DNA of 64,000 nt from Sepiola atlantica (taxonomy: Eukaryota > Mollusca > Cephalopoda > Sepiida > Sepiolidae). The translations under genes and the position numbers were made by a program. Below the pieces are notes generated by a model. The model was not told the origin of the DNA, searched no databases, and saw nothing but the letters and a program-made list of their open reading frames with translations. Below are positions 10,261 to 21,641 of this stretch, piece by piece (positions within the stretch are counted from its first letter, which is position 1; each line of letters opens with the position of its first letter). The DNA is taken from assembly GCA_963556195.1 (NCBI GenBank), contig OY744517.1:86297214-86361213 (forward strand), written 5' to 3'.

Positions 10261-10633
10261 TGTTTTACGGCATATCAACCCTTTTTGGGTTATTTATTGA
10301 CGAAATGCTACACCTTTTGTAAACGATTCATTAAACATGAGATGCTATGATATTATAGTGTGTGTTAGATATGAAGAGTGAGGAGGAGAGTACTTCGAGC
10401 TGCTGCCAACTTGAAACCATTATTGAAAAAATTTCAATAGAAACCAAAGAGATGAAGAGATAAGCCTGGAGAAATTCGAATCCAAGCGTTTGAAAAGAGA
10501 AACAAGTTAACAATTTCAACGTCTAGGCACGAGCCCCGTGAGTCAGCCTGGTTGTTCCAACGCATCTCCCTGGCTATCGTTCGTGGCAACGCTATGTCAG
10601 TAACGGCGGCGTCACTTTTCATCTGTTAACTCT

Positions 10634-10980
10634 CACTTTCTTTCTCTCCCCCTCTCTATCTACCTATGTCTGTATCTGTCTGTTTGCTTCTCTTTCTTTC
10701 TCTCCCCCTCTCTATCTACCTATGTCTGTATCTGTCTCTTTGCTTCTCTTACTTTCTCTCCCCCTCTCTACCTACCTATGTCTGTATCTGTCTCTTTGCT
10801 TCTCTTTCTTTCTCTCCCCCTCTCTATCTACCTATGTCTGTATCTGTCTCTTTGCTTCTCTTACTTTCTCTCCCCCTCTCTATCTACCTATGTCTGTATC
10901 TGTCTCTTTGCTTCTCTTTCTTTCTCTCCCCCTCTCTATCTACCTATGTCTGTATCTGTCTCTTTGCTTCCCTTTCTCTC
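10634..10980 (+). repeat. 56-bp tandem repeat, about 6 copies
   Basis: A pyrimidine-rich unit of 56 bp containing CTATCTACCTATGTCTGTAT and TCTCCCCCTCTC is repeated about six times with few changes. Because 56 is not a multiple of three, all three + frames stay open and give the same Leu/Ser/Tyr/Cys-rich nonsense peptide, out of phase. These ORFs are not genes. Confidence 0.95.
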
Positions 10981-10984
10981 ACAT

Positions 10985-11317
10985 TATTGTTTAAAAAATA
11001 ATATGTGTTGTGTGTCTATTATTAAAATTATTTTGTCAAAAGTAAACGGTGAACCTCAGCTTAGTACCCCATATAACAGATGCAAATAATCAAATTTTCT
11101 CTCATTTTTTCTTTAAAGTTAACAATGATTTCCAAGTGAATGAATACTCCTTAGAAGGGTAGCCGTGTTCTTGGCCGGGGAATAACGTCACAATAGCAGG
11201 AACCAGTTAGATATAATTTCTAAGTGAATGAATACTCCCATGGACTTCAGTCTCTGATTGTAGATGGAAGCATGCGCGTTTAGTTACGGTTCACATCCGG
11301 TCCTAATTGTAGGGGTT
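10985..11317. other. Non-coding stretch, no gene seen
   Basis: A duplicated motif (AAGTGAATGAATACTCC at about 11135 and 11222) hints at old repeat debris. Otherwise nothing supportable. Confidence 0.4.
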
Positions 11318-11518
11318 TTATTTACCTCCCCACAAGGTTAGGCACAAGGCCAGTTTTATCTTACTCCCACAAGGTAAGATGTGACCCAAGGTCGGGTCGT
11401 GAAAGTGGGACTTGAAAAGCCAGCGCCCGAGAAGGTGAGCACTCTGGCCATTAAAAATTCCCCGGTAGGGGCTCCTCAGGCAGTAAGCAATAAACTTACT
11501 CCTCCCCAAAGAGGGGGG
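11318..11518 (-). mobile_element. SINE-A, 5'-truncated (no U2 head)
   Basis: The 3' half of SINE-A in minus orientation: tail TTATTTACCTCCCC, then TTAGGCACAAGGCCAGTTTT, GGCCATTAAAAATTCCCCGG and TAAACTTACTCCTCCCCAAA. The homology ends at the AGAGGGG block, so the U2-like head and the CCCATAGAC block are missing, as expected for 5' truncation during retroposition. Confidence 0.8.
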
Positions 11519-11543
11519 TTCACCGACCTTAGTTTACTATTAA

Positions 11544-11765
11544 ATGGCCACGGCTCCACCCCAAAAGTCAGTGGAGTCCACTGCAACTACACCAGCAGGC
11601 TCAATGGAGAAAAGTAGAGGTATTAAAGAGAGTGAGAAACAGGACGCGGAAGCAAACAATCGCTCATGGTGTTGCAATCGGTGGAGCCGCAACGTAAACC
11701 AGCAACACAGCCGTTGTTGTTACAACAGAACGCTGAAAACAGAAAGGAACAAAGAGGAAAACTAA
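11544..11765 (+). CDS. Unrecognised short ORF of coding-like composition
   Basis: A 73-codon frame starting MATAPPQKSVESTATTPAGS in good initiation context (G at +4), followed by a Lys/Glu-rich stretch and then a Cys/Arg/Asn-rich end that looks frame-shifted. The composition changes at about residue 39, and another frame beyond it (about 11690-11770) gives Gln/Lys-rich sequence. A possible splice donor AGAG|GTATTA lies at about 11618. It could be a first exon, a retroelement 5' ORF fragment, or chance. It starts just beyond the truncated SINE-A. No function is proposed. Confidence 0.25.
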   Translation: MATAPPQKSVESTATTPAGSMEKSRGIKESEKQDAEANNRSWCCNRWSRNVNQQHSRCCYNRTLKTERNKEEN

Positions 11766-12200
11766 AATTCCAACACTGAGGAGGGAGCAACTAACGATGA
11801 GGGATCACGAATTACACAGCTATAGTTTGCTCTTGGTTGACATTTCTCATTTAAATATGTTCTTTACTCACACGATTACACTAGCAAACTAATAATTGAC
11901 TTCTCACACTGTTTCTTTATTATAAAAACAACATGCAAAAAACGCTGATAATATTTCAAACCTAAAGAGCAAAAAGATGTAAGTGAACAAAAATCAGAGT
12001 CGGAACAACGGGGGGGGGGTAGTTTTAGTACGTCACTAATTTCAAGATGACTTCAGCAGTTGAAATATGGACAGGAAAGAAAAGAAACTGAATCGGAAAT
12101 AAGTCTCAATATTAATATTTAATGGGAATATTCCATTACCTCCAATAAATGTAAAAGACGATACAATACAATGCCATCTGTGTGTGCGTCTATATGTATA

Positions 12201-12408
12201 TTAATAGGGTACCATTCGAAATATTCAAACCATTTTGATTAGAATTTCAACTGTTCAAATCGAGTTCCGGAAATAAATAGTTAACATGCCATCTATATGT
12301 ACGCACGTTTCCAAGATTCAGCTGTTGAGTATTTACTTCCGAAACCCGATTTGACTATTTAACATTCTAATCAATATGTTTTGAATATTTCGAATGGCAC
12401 CTTATTAA
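12201..12408. mobile_element. TTAA-flanked MITE
   Basis: Between TTAA at 12201-12204 and TTAA at 12405-12408 lie inverted arms: left TAGGGTACCATTCGAAATAT, right complementing to TAAGGTGCCATTCGAAATAT. Similarity continues through TTGATTAGAAT and TCAAATCG..TTCGGAA for about 85 bp per arm. TTAA sites suggest a piggyBac-type target, but the ends are not typical piggyBac termini. Confidence 0.6.
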
Positions 12409-12584
12409 TATATGAGAGCTCCAATTGATATAACGTATTAATTATTGAGCTTAGGTTTAAATGTACGATTAAGCATATCATGGGTATGAAATAATATCTG
12501 CTTTGTTTTTCAAAAACTATATATCGATCAGTCTCACTCAGGCGAATTCAAGAATCATTTTAGTTCATCAACTAGAATGTTTTC

Positions 12585-12590
<6 letters not shown>

Positions 12591-12667
<77 letters not shown>
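12591..12667. repeat. (TA)n microsatellite, about 77 bp
   Basis: Uninterrupted TA dinucleotides. Confidence 0.98.
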
Positions 12668-12669
<2 letters not shown>

Positions 12670-12854
12670 GTCTACATAGCCCCTTTTACTAAGTTTGGAC
12701 ACTCTGAGTGAATTTGATAACAAGCAGTACTACTAGCTTCATTTCGAGATCCAATAGGGTTTGTTGTTGTTGTTGATCACTCTTTGCTGCTTGCTGTAAA
12801 TACCCGCCGACTTGGCATTTACAAAGTTAAATTCCTCCTAACTTTCAAGCTAAT

Positions 12855-13010
12855 TTGTGGTGGCCAACGGGTATGTCTCTTGACTGCGAATCAGTGGCGA
12901 TTTGTGATCGGAGTTCGCGCCTGCCGACCGTCGAGAATTAGCTTCCTGCACTGAAGATTGTGTAAGCATGAAACACCGATGTCTGTAGGTAATAAATAAT
13001 TAATATTTAT
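12855..13010 (+). mobile_element. tRNA-type SINE (candidate)
   Basis: TGGCCAACGGG at 12861-12871 fits the Pol III A box (TRGYNNANNNG), and GAGTTCGCGCC at 12911-12921 is a B-box-like match at tRNA-like spacing of about 50 bp. A tRNA-unrelated body and an AATAAATAATTAATAT tail follow. It is not a functional tRNA: the acceptor stem and 3' CCA region do not fold. Confidence 0.5.
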
Positions 13011-13536
13011 TTATAATATATATATTATGATTTCTTAATATGGCTAATTTTGTCTGATCCCCCCTCTAAGGCTAAGGACGGGTGGAATCGTCGTCGTTGG
13101 ATTTTCATACAGATTCTTCTGGATTTACCAATTACATTTGAACCCCATATCACTTGGATCTCCGTGTTTGGTGACTTTCATTTACATTGAAACACACTCG
13201 TTTGAACTTTTAAAACTTTTTAAAAAAAACTTTTTTCAAATTTTGAATATTGACTGTTCTTATCTGTCAACTTATCAATCACTACTTCCTCTGATGATAA
13301 GATTTTAATCTTTGAAAAGCTTGGCTTTAGGAATGAAATTGAAAGAGAAGAAGAAGAAATAGTTTTATTTACTAAATGCTCCTTGTTCTGAACAACTGAA
13401 GATATTGATCTGTTTCCATTTGCAGGTCTAATTATTTTTCATTGACTCACCTTATTTTTGCTCTATCCAGTATATTGAGCTTTCCTCACCTCACAATAGG
13501 TCTAATTCTCTAAAAGTTACCTTTTAGTTATAAACC

Positions 13537-13539
<3 letters not shown>

Positions 13540-13598
<59 letters not shown>
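13540..13598. repeat. (TA)n microsatellite
   Basis: Uninterrupted TA run of about 59 bp. The sequence just before it (13260-13420) is similar to 59640-59790, which also precedes a (TA)n, so this looks like the edge of a dispersed (TA)-linked repeat. Confidence 0.95.
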
Positions 13599-13601
<3 letters not shown>

Positions 13602-14229
13602 AGGATGATGTGTGTTTTTGTACTGCAAGGCAGTGTCAAAAGGGGTGCTTAGTTTCTTTATGAGAGAAGATGATGTGAGTAGTTGCAATACAAGAACACA
13701 AAAGTCATCGTTTTTTCCATTAAATGAGCAGGAGAATTATGTTAAGGCGATAAGCAAGCTATTGAAATCCCTCACAACGAAGTTACATCCATAAGAAACA
13801 GAATTGAAAACTTTAAGTCTCGTTGTGTGGTATTTTGCTTGGCAAGATATAACAAGTAAATGCAACAGATCTAATTGGCTTTGAACTCGGCTTAGTCCAT
13901 TCCATAGTCTGTGTCAATATCCATTACTTTGCTCATGCATTTAACTTGTACATGTCCTCACTGTACTAAAAGAAACATTTTAAGGGCTGCGATTATTACC
14001 TAGTATATATTTCTAAGATATATATGCCAGGTTATGTTGGAAAACGTGAAACGTTTCAGAAAGGGGTTATAAAAATGTCAGAGTATTGATCCTGATGAAT
14101 CGTGAGAACCGGAAACCAGTAAAACAGGCGGACGATGTCACCTGTTCTCAAGCTCATGGGATTTCTGGGAGAAGATAGAATCTCAATGGAAGTGGTAATG
14201 AGACGACATGCATTTAAAAATGAAACGAA

Positions 14230-14600
14230 ACTGTAATGCAATTTAAGCGATGCACTTGAAACATAAGTAACTCTCTTTTTTATCTCCCCTTCTTTTGACC
14301 TTTCAGCTACGAGAAAAATCATCTGACTGAATAAATCCATTATTTTTCTAAGAACGTTTCGTTTGAATTAACTGAATAATTATATTGAGAAAGCATGTTA
14401 GATGGCTTTTGTTGAAGCTAACTGAATTAACCTCAGTCCTTAAGCAATGTGTTTAAAATATAAGTAATTTTCTCTCTTTCTCTTTCTCCCCCATCTTGAT
14501 CTTTCAGCTACGAGACGATAATCTGGCTGAATAAATCCGTTATTCTTCTAAGAACGTGTTGTTTGAATTAATTGAATAAGTATATGAAGCAATCATGTCA
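14230..14600. repeat. Local direct duplication, unit about 190 bp
   Basis: A block with CTTTCAGCTACGAGA, TCTGACTGAATAAATCC and TTCTAAGAACG at about 14300-14400 recurs with changes at about 14500-14590, in the same orientation. A minus-strand ORF through the first unit is considered fortuitous. Confidence 0.6.
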
Positions 14601-14851
14601 AATACCTTTTATTTCAGATACAAAAATAATAAAGATATGGAGAGACGAAAATATCTTCAGTTGGAAGGATAAAAACATGCACATACATGACGACGCTGGC
14701 CAGCAACAAGACATGAATTTAAAATTACTTAAAATCATTACAGAACTAAATGATTGCATGATATCATCTTGATGATATCCTTATGTAGCAAATATATGTT
14801 CAGCTAAAACTGTTCTCTTTATAATCAGCTTTATATCATAGGGATTTATAA

Positions 14852-16335
14852 AGTTACATCATCCAAAATACTTTATCTAATAAATTACAAGTAAATTATT
14901 AATTTATACTTTAAATATGTAACTCTATAAAAACGATAATGAAATACAAAACCTTAATGTCCATCATTAGTCATTGTTGTGGACTGATCCGTCAGGTCTT
15001 ACCACGAAAAAAGCCGTTTTCTACGTATTTTTAAACTAGCAGAGATGGAAATAAAAACATTCATCAGCAAAACTACGAAATGATGTGGAAAACATCACGA
15101 TCAACCCACACCACATTTACCTCAGTCAAAAGGACAAATCTAGTCGGAATCTATCCAGTCTTTAGTAAATCCACCTGAGGAGGACAAAGAAGATGTCACC
15201 CAAAACCCAAAGGAAACTAACCAAAAAATCCCAACATTACTTAAAATGATGCAGTCTCACAGCACTAAGGGTCGTCAAGAAGACATCAAGGACCCATAAG
15301 CAGGTGATAGAAGATCAAGGGCGCGGAATCCTATAGCTTAAACTTAGGAGGGGATGTAGAATATTCAGTTTAAGTTACATTATCCAAAATATCTTTATCT
15401 AATAATTTACAAGTGAATTATTAATTTATACTTTAAAGATGTAACTATTAAAAAATATTGAAATAAAAAATCATTAATGTCCATCATTAGTCGTGTAAAA
15501 TCTAAATGTCCATTATTGTTATTATGTCAGTATTATGTTCGTTACTTGTATCTGTCTTCCTATGTAGAACCATGTTGCCCCACCCGACGACCGTCAACCC
15601 CAACGTTGTGTTTCCGTGGCCTTCTTCTTTGTCTTTATCGTCCAGCCGAGTCGTCTATCTACTGACGAATTGTCGAGGGCACAGCACTGGTCCACAAGTT
15701 AAACAAAAGAAATACAACTCTCGAGAAAGAACACGAACACATATACGTTGTGTATAACTTAGTTTGAACTATGAGTGTGTGTGACACCGTCCTGTCGAGC
15801 CTCCCATTGTCGTTGCTCAAGTCGTCAGCTCATCTCATCGTTTTCCCGGTCCGATCTGCTCTCTCGGGAGGTTCGATCCTAACTGCTCGTCTTCTCTCCG
15901 AAACCTAAACTCGTCAACTTTTGCCATAAACTTTACTGTCGTCAACTGTCGTAAAACTAACCTACCTTACTGTAGTCAGGTGTCGTAAAAGACTGTCACT
16001 CCTAAAATGTTGTGTCCAGTATTTCTTTCTTAGTGACCTGTCCTGAACAATGGAAATTGACCACTCCCGCATTGTCTTTTGTCTCTTTCGATGAGTCATT
16101 TCCTATCCCGTATTTTCTTTTGTCTCTGTCGATTAGTCACTTCCTATCCTGTCGGTCTTCATTGTATCACACCTATTTGTTTCAGAAATGATTCAATGGC
16201 AATATTCTTGCCAGACATGTTAAAATAATTTATTGTTATTATGTCAGTATTATGTTCGTTACTTGTATCTGTTTTCCAATTTGTTTCAGATTCAATGTCA
16301 ATATTCTTGCCAGACATGTTAGAATAACGTTTTTC
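14852..16335 (+). mobile_element. Decayed LTR-retroelement remnant (candidate)
   Basis: A 130-bp block beginning near TTACATCATCCAAAATAC (14852-14985) recurs as TTACATTATCCAAAATAT (15366-15495) in direct orientation about 514 bp apart. Just before the second copy is a purine tract, AGGAGGGGA (15346-15354), followed by TGTAGAATATTCAG. This looks like a polypurine tract abutting the start of a 3' LTR. The stretch 15500-16335 contains GC-richer LTR-like sequence and an internal duplicate of TATGTCAGTATTATGTTCGT (15523 and 16240). No gag or pol frame survives. Confidence 0.4.
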
Positions 16336-18090
16336 CAATATATACAAAGAATAAGACTTTTCTTCATATAGAATCTATCGATCATCAATTATGCCACGTT
16401 GTGATGCTTATAAGATATATTGTTCAATTAATAAATTTGATCAAGTTGGTCTCACTGTATTTAGCATGATGCTCTTTACAAAAGTCTAAAATCGCTTTTT
16501 CAAGAATTGGGAAAATGCTCTTTTGGTAAAACACAAGTTTTTAAGTAGAAGGCATATTTAAAAGGTGTCTTTTGGTTAAGCTTGGTTTTTCTGTTTAACG
16601 GCATATCTTAACCCTCTTTGGTTATTTGATTTGCCGATGTGTGTCATGACTTGCACTAATCAGCTGTTTACAACAAAAAAAACTGAGGTAAAAGAGGCAT
16701 TGTGATGGCACATACAATATAGCATAGTTTTAAGATGATACAAAGGTTGTCCAAACTGTGCCTTTAAAGCGTGCCTTTATATACGATATTAATTACTGCT
16801 GCATTACTTCTTTGAATGCCGAAAATATGCACTCCACTCCACTTGACTGAATCATAAAACAACATAGATCAATCGTGGCAAAAAAAATAAGGTAAAAGGT
16901 AAACTTAATAGATCAAAAGTTACTTCAATCCTCAACTACAGGCAAACTGTAGTAATCGATTATTACACATTCGCCCATGGTAGTTAAATCTGCTTTGAAT
17001 GATGTAACTTCACATATCTGAACACTCAATAAGTAAAAAGTTTACTTTTGGGCCCTCTTTTTTCTAATTAAAGTCATATATATTTATTGTGCAATGCGAG
17101 TTTCTATGAGTTTCGACTCAACTAAAATTCTATCGATTAATACAATTAATTGTCTTGCAACATAAAATAAGACCACTGAAGTCGAGACTCTAAAAAAAAG
17201 AGATTTCTTTACATTATATTTTATATGTTTACGGAAATCATCATATGATTATTTGTTAGTAAATAACCTTTGGAACTGAATATGCAATATTTATTGAATA
17301 TAACGCCAATTTGAAAAAAATGGACATCAGAAGGAAGACTGTATTCAGTGCTACATTTCCCTTCAGGCTCGGTAGGCTGAAGCCTTATGCCTCATAATCT
17401 GGAGGCCTTCCGGCTCGATGCATAATATTTTTGATATTCTCATAGGAATTTCTTACACATGTTGTCACACTGTAGTCTTTAAATAATCCTTCAATAATTT
17501 TCATAGCACTTGATTTCTTGATTAATACTCCATTAAGTTAATAACATGGCACTAGCATTGATTTCTGTGTTGATTTTTTCCTTCTAAGAAAACAGGAAGA
17601 TGAATTAAAAACACAGCTGGACAAGTATCTGTCGAGGACTTTGGCGTTTAGCGTTTCCAGTAATATTATTGCAAACATCTTTCACTATGCTAATTTTAAC
17701 ATTTATGCATTATTTTTAAACTCTAGAGTAATTAACAATAACATATTAGGCCATTTAAAGGGATGAATTGTGAATTGTGGAATTTTAAAGACCCTTCATC
17801 ATCCTCGGCTCCATTGAATTTTGTTTAAAACGGTTTTCTATCTTCTAGCTGCAAGGGTGAGATATTTAGGAATGGCCTCAGGGGTAGAATAGCCTAAAGG
17901 TCTCTTCATATAAGCTCAGCTCTGGCAGTGTTACACCCGTTGTTTAAGTACGGACAACAGATCTTGAAATCAAGCATCCTACTTAGATTCAAACACTGAT
18001 CGCTTAAACTGGTTTGAAATATGCATCAATATGGTGGACCCTCTGTTTTCAGATACGAGAAGAAACATCTCCCTTTAATGGATTAGTTAC
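16336..18090. other. AT-rich stretch, no gene seen
   Basis: Non-coding, with a dispersed-repeat motif GGCATATCTTAACCCTCTTT near 16603 (also seen in variants at 10270, 27722 and 62340). Nothing else supportable. Confidence 0.4.
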
Positions 18091-18599
18091 AGTTAAGTTA
18101 AGATCCAACGTAAATGCCCATTCTATCTCTCTCTCTCTTTCTCTATCTCTTTGTGAAGGTCATTTGATAATTGACTCTAACCAGAGGGGGATTAACGAAC
18201 CGACACTTGTAAAACTCTCTAATAGAATAAGAAGTGACAAGAGAGATGAAAGAGCTAACATCTTCAACGCGGGCAGCGCATCATAAGTGGTTAGAGTTTA
18301 ATTCATTCACGATTACAACTGATAAAAGAAATAATAGCATTATCGTTCATTTAATGAGTGATAATAGGAGAAGGGACATGGCTACACCAAACAAGCTTGG
18401 GAGGCTAAATCCCATAAAAGAAGCAGAGCCAAACCGACAGTAAACAAGTCTTTCTGAGTGGGATGGAGAGTTGGAGAGCGTGAACTCAAAAGGAAGTCGG
18501 TCTGTATATGATGGGAAAGCATATATGTAGATACTAGCTGAAATACCCATCCCAGGGCAGGTTTATAATCTTGAGACACTTTTAGTTTATTAGTTGTCT

Positions 18600-18812
18600 G
18601 GTTATTTAATTCCGAACTCAGTCCCTATGAAGGCAGGGGTAAACATAAGGTCGATTTTTAATGTGGGGAACATCCAGCTCCCCCCAAAAGGTCACTCTGG
18701 ATTGGGACAAAAATTAAAATTGCCTCAGTCGAGAAAGATTTCTCCTTTACTGGCAGAGGGCAGAAATGATAAAGTGTAGTATAAAAACAGATACTACACT
18801 TTGCTCTGAACC
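18600..18812 (-). mobile_element. SINE-B copy (U2-like head)
   Basis: In sense (minus) orientation it starts AGAGCAAAGTGTAGTATCTG and immediately forms a perfect hairpin: AAAGTGTAGTAT, an 8-base loop, ATACTACACTTT. The body follows (CAGTAAAGGAGAAATC, GAGGCAATTTTAATTTTTGT) and a tail related to SINE-A (TTAAAAATCGACCTTATGTT). A second, shorter U2-headed family. Confidence 0.75.
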
Positions 18813-18819
18813 AAACTCA

Positions 18820-19066
18820 GTCATTTTGATAAAAGCTTTTATGCTTCAAGTTCTTAATATCATTATTTGTTTTGTATTCATGGTGTTTGCTTTGACTAGT
18901 TATGTATGAAATGCATTCATGTGTGATACCAACAGATGTAGTTTCATGAAATACACAGATTCTATTTATCCAAGAGGTGAAACTCTGACAGGTACTAACA
19001 TCCTAACCAGAGTGAAGCTAGAATGAATAGCAACTCCCATGAGTTTTGGCGAATAACTGAACTGAA
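18820..19066 (+). repeat. Dispersed repeat upstream of LINE-B
   Basis: Contains TTTATGCTTCAAGTTC, ATTCATGGTGTTTG, AGATGTAGTTTCATG and GAAACTCTGACAGGTACTAA. The same ordered motifs recur at 27775-28035 and partly at 28528-28700 and 21040-21115. The class is unknown. No ORF. Confidence 0.6.
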
Positions 19067-20950
19067 GCGTGCCCTCTATTCCAACCATTGTCAATGAACC
19101 AGAAATTATTTCCTCAGCATCGGATGAAGCCCAACTTTTTACAAATAACTTTGCATCAAATTCTACCCTTTGTGATCAGGGTCGCCTACTACCTATGACT
19201 GTAAACACTCTGAACGACATCCATATATCTGTCTGGGGTGTTGCCAAACTTATCAAGAATTCCAATCATAATGCTTACAAAACTGGTACCGGAACTAGTT
19301 CCTATTCTTACAAAGCCAATCAGAACTCAGAAAATGGACTTGCCCTTTTGAGCATAATGGAACATTCTAGCCTTAGTATAAACTGGTGTTTTAGTGTGCA
19401 CTGCTTATTTTAGTTAGTCAACTGGTCACACAGATGAGCGCTAACTACCGAATTCTAAAAAGCTCAAATTAAAACGAGCTCCTATTCTTACAAAGTTGTT
19501 CAATCGTTGCTTAAAGGAGAAATACTTCCCATAACTAGAAAACTTTGTCAGTCTGACCAGCATTTTTAAGAATACTGGAAATCGGTCCTCTGCATCTCAG
19601 TACAGACCCATCAGTCTCCTGTGCATCATGAGTTAGTTGCTTAAATCTGTGATAAATCGAGAAGTTGTCAATCACCTCAGCAGAAGCAGCCTACTCAGTC
19701 ACAAGTAATATGTATTTCGTCCTGCAAGATCAACAGCTGATGTGCTGACTGTAATATCAGACAGGATCAGTGAATCTATCGACAGGAGTTTGGCTTCTAG
19801 AGTAATAGCTTTTGACATATCAAAAGCCTTTGATAGGGTTTGACACAAAGGTCTACTTCAGAAACTTATTGTCTATGGAATATCTGGAAATGTCCTCTTA
19901 ACTATCAAATCCTTTCTCTCTGATAGGTTTCTAAAAGTAGTCATTGATGGACAGAAGTCTGACGCAAAGAGTATCAATGCCAGCGTGCCTCAGGGATCGA
20001 TTATTGCCCAACCTATTTCTGATATTCATCAATGATCTGCCTAAACACATTCTAAGATCATTCGTTGAAATTTATGTAGATGACACAACCATTTATGGCA
20101 ACACTTCGAAGAGCACTAATGATCAAGATCTATCTGATTCTCTATCTTCTGACCTGGAGCACATGGTGCAATGGGGAAAAAGGTGGCTGGTTGCTTTTAA
20201 TGCGTATAAAACCAAGCTTCTCTCCTTTCACCACCTACGCTCAGATACTCACTTTGCTTAATTAAAATCAATTGCTCTTCCCTCGATGAAGCCCCCTACT
20301 TTGATAAGCTCCTGGGACTGACTTTCACTTCAGACTTGAAATGGAAGACTTACATCAAATATATTGCTAAGATCGCTGGAAAAATGGTTCAATCATTTTA
20401 CTGCCTGACGCAATCCTGTACCTGTATAAGAGTCAAATACGTCCTAAAATGGGGAGGTACTGTTGCTACTTCTAGGGTGTGTGCACTCAGCACGTCTTAT
20501 CTGTCTTGACAGAGTACAAAATTCCAAATTTAGTAGGGGATGTCCTCTTCTCTTCTCTACAGCCACTTTCTCACAGAAGAAATGTTGCTAGTCTTTCTCT
20601 GCTCTGTCGTTATTTTCATGGTAGGTGCTCAACTGAGCTCCAATCTATGGTTGCCCCTGTAAAACATTCACAACAAAAACTCGCCTAGCTACAACCACTG
20701 TCAATAATTCCCCTTTCTCCCTCTGTGTACCTAAAACTAAATGGAGCTTCCATGAGCAGAGGTTTTTTTCTTAGAACTACCCGTTTGTAGCACACAATAC
20801 CGCGGGGCTGTTTCCCAGCTGAATACCACATAGCCGTTTTCAAGTCCAATGTAAACAAATTCTTGTTGAGCCGTCCTCTTAAATAATCAAATTCTGCTGA
20901 GTTCCAACCATCGTCCCTAATCCTCATGGTGTTGTTTCACCGGCCAACTA
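19067..20950 (+). mobile_element. LINE-B, broken non-LTR retrotransposon
   Basis: Reverse-transcriptase signatures are found across shifting frames: YRPISLL near 19605, DISKAFDRV followed by TGA where Trp is expected (about 19818-19845), VPQGSI near 19985, LFLIFINDLP near 20020-20050 and YVDDTTIYG near 20073-20100. Then come the C-terminal RRNVASLSLL and RYFHGRCSTEL segments (about 20575-20640) and a terminal VFKSNVNKFLLSRPLK (20837-20884). At least five frameshifts or stops are present. Related tails occur at 28076-28500, 35340-35536 and 36276-36440. The endonuclease part appears to be missing. Confidence 0.8.
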
Positions 20951-21569
20951 ACAAACTCATTAACTCTCATCCTCGAGTGGTATCTGGGCCTTCATAAGTG
21001 GTGACTCCTTTGTAAACAAAAAACAAAAAAACTAAACGCAAACTGCACACTTCCCAAAAATCCTAAACTGGGACCTCATCACCGGGTGTACTGAAATATT
21101 CAACCTAGGACAGATAGACTTGAAACCTTTAATACGTGCAAGAAATTAGACCTAAAACTACTTTAAAGTTATCAAAAGCAGAGTAAAATTATGTGAAAAT
21201 CGAGATTACACAACTGAAGTTATGAACTTAGAAAAGATGTAACTTGTCGGATTAAGCTTCCATGAGAGAGTTTTTAATGAAAAACACTTTCTCACGTTTT
21301 TAAAATCAATGTAAGGATTTTTTCAGGTAGTCTCTGGGATCTCTTTAAAGAAAAAATATGACACCCTTAGGATAATCTATGTAGGTAAGGTGTTATTCTT
21401 GCTCAATCTGCCGTTCTTTTTGTCAAATAAACCTAAAAGAATTAGCAGACTGACAATATTTAATTGATCTGGAGAAAAACATTGCAACATTTTAATCTAT
21501 TCAAACCACTGTTTTGCATCAATCTTATAAATTATAAAGTTTTACATAAATGGTAGAAATATTGACTGC

Positions 21570-21573
<4 letters not shown>

Positions 21574-21639
<66 letters not shown>
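21574..21639. repeat. (TA)n microsatellite
   Basis: Uninterrupted TA dinucleotides, about 66 bp. Confidence 0.97.

Positions 21640-21641
<2 letters not shown>

Noticed and set aside
10666..11089. Three overlapping ORFs with hydrophobic repeats that look like membrane proteins
   Set aside because: They are the 56-bp minisatellite read in three phases.
14056..14340. Minus-strand 94-codon ORF as a host exon
   Set aside because: Part of it is in a locally duplicated repeat, with no splice signals or recognisable motif.
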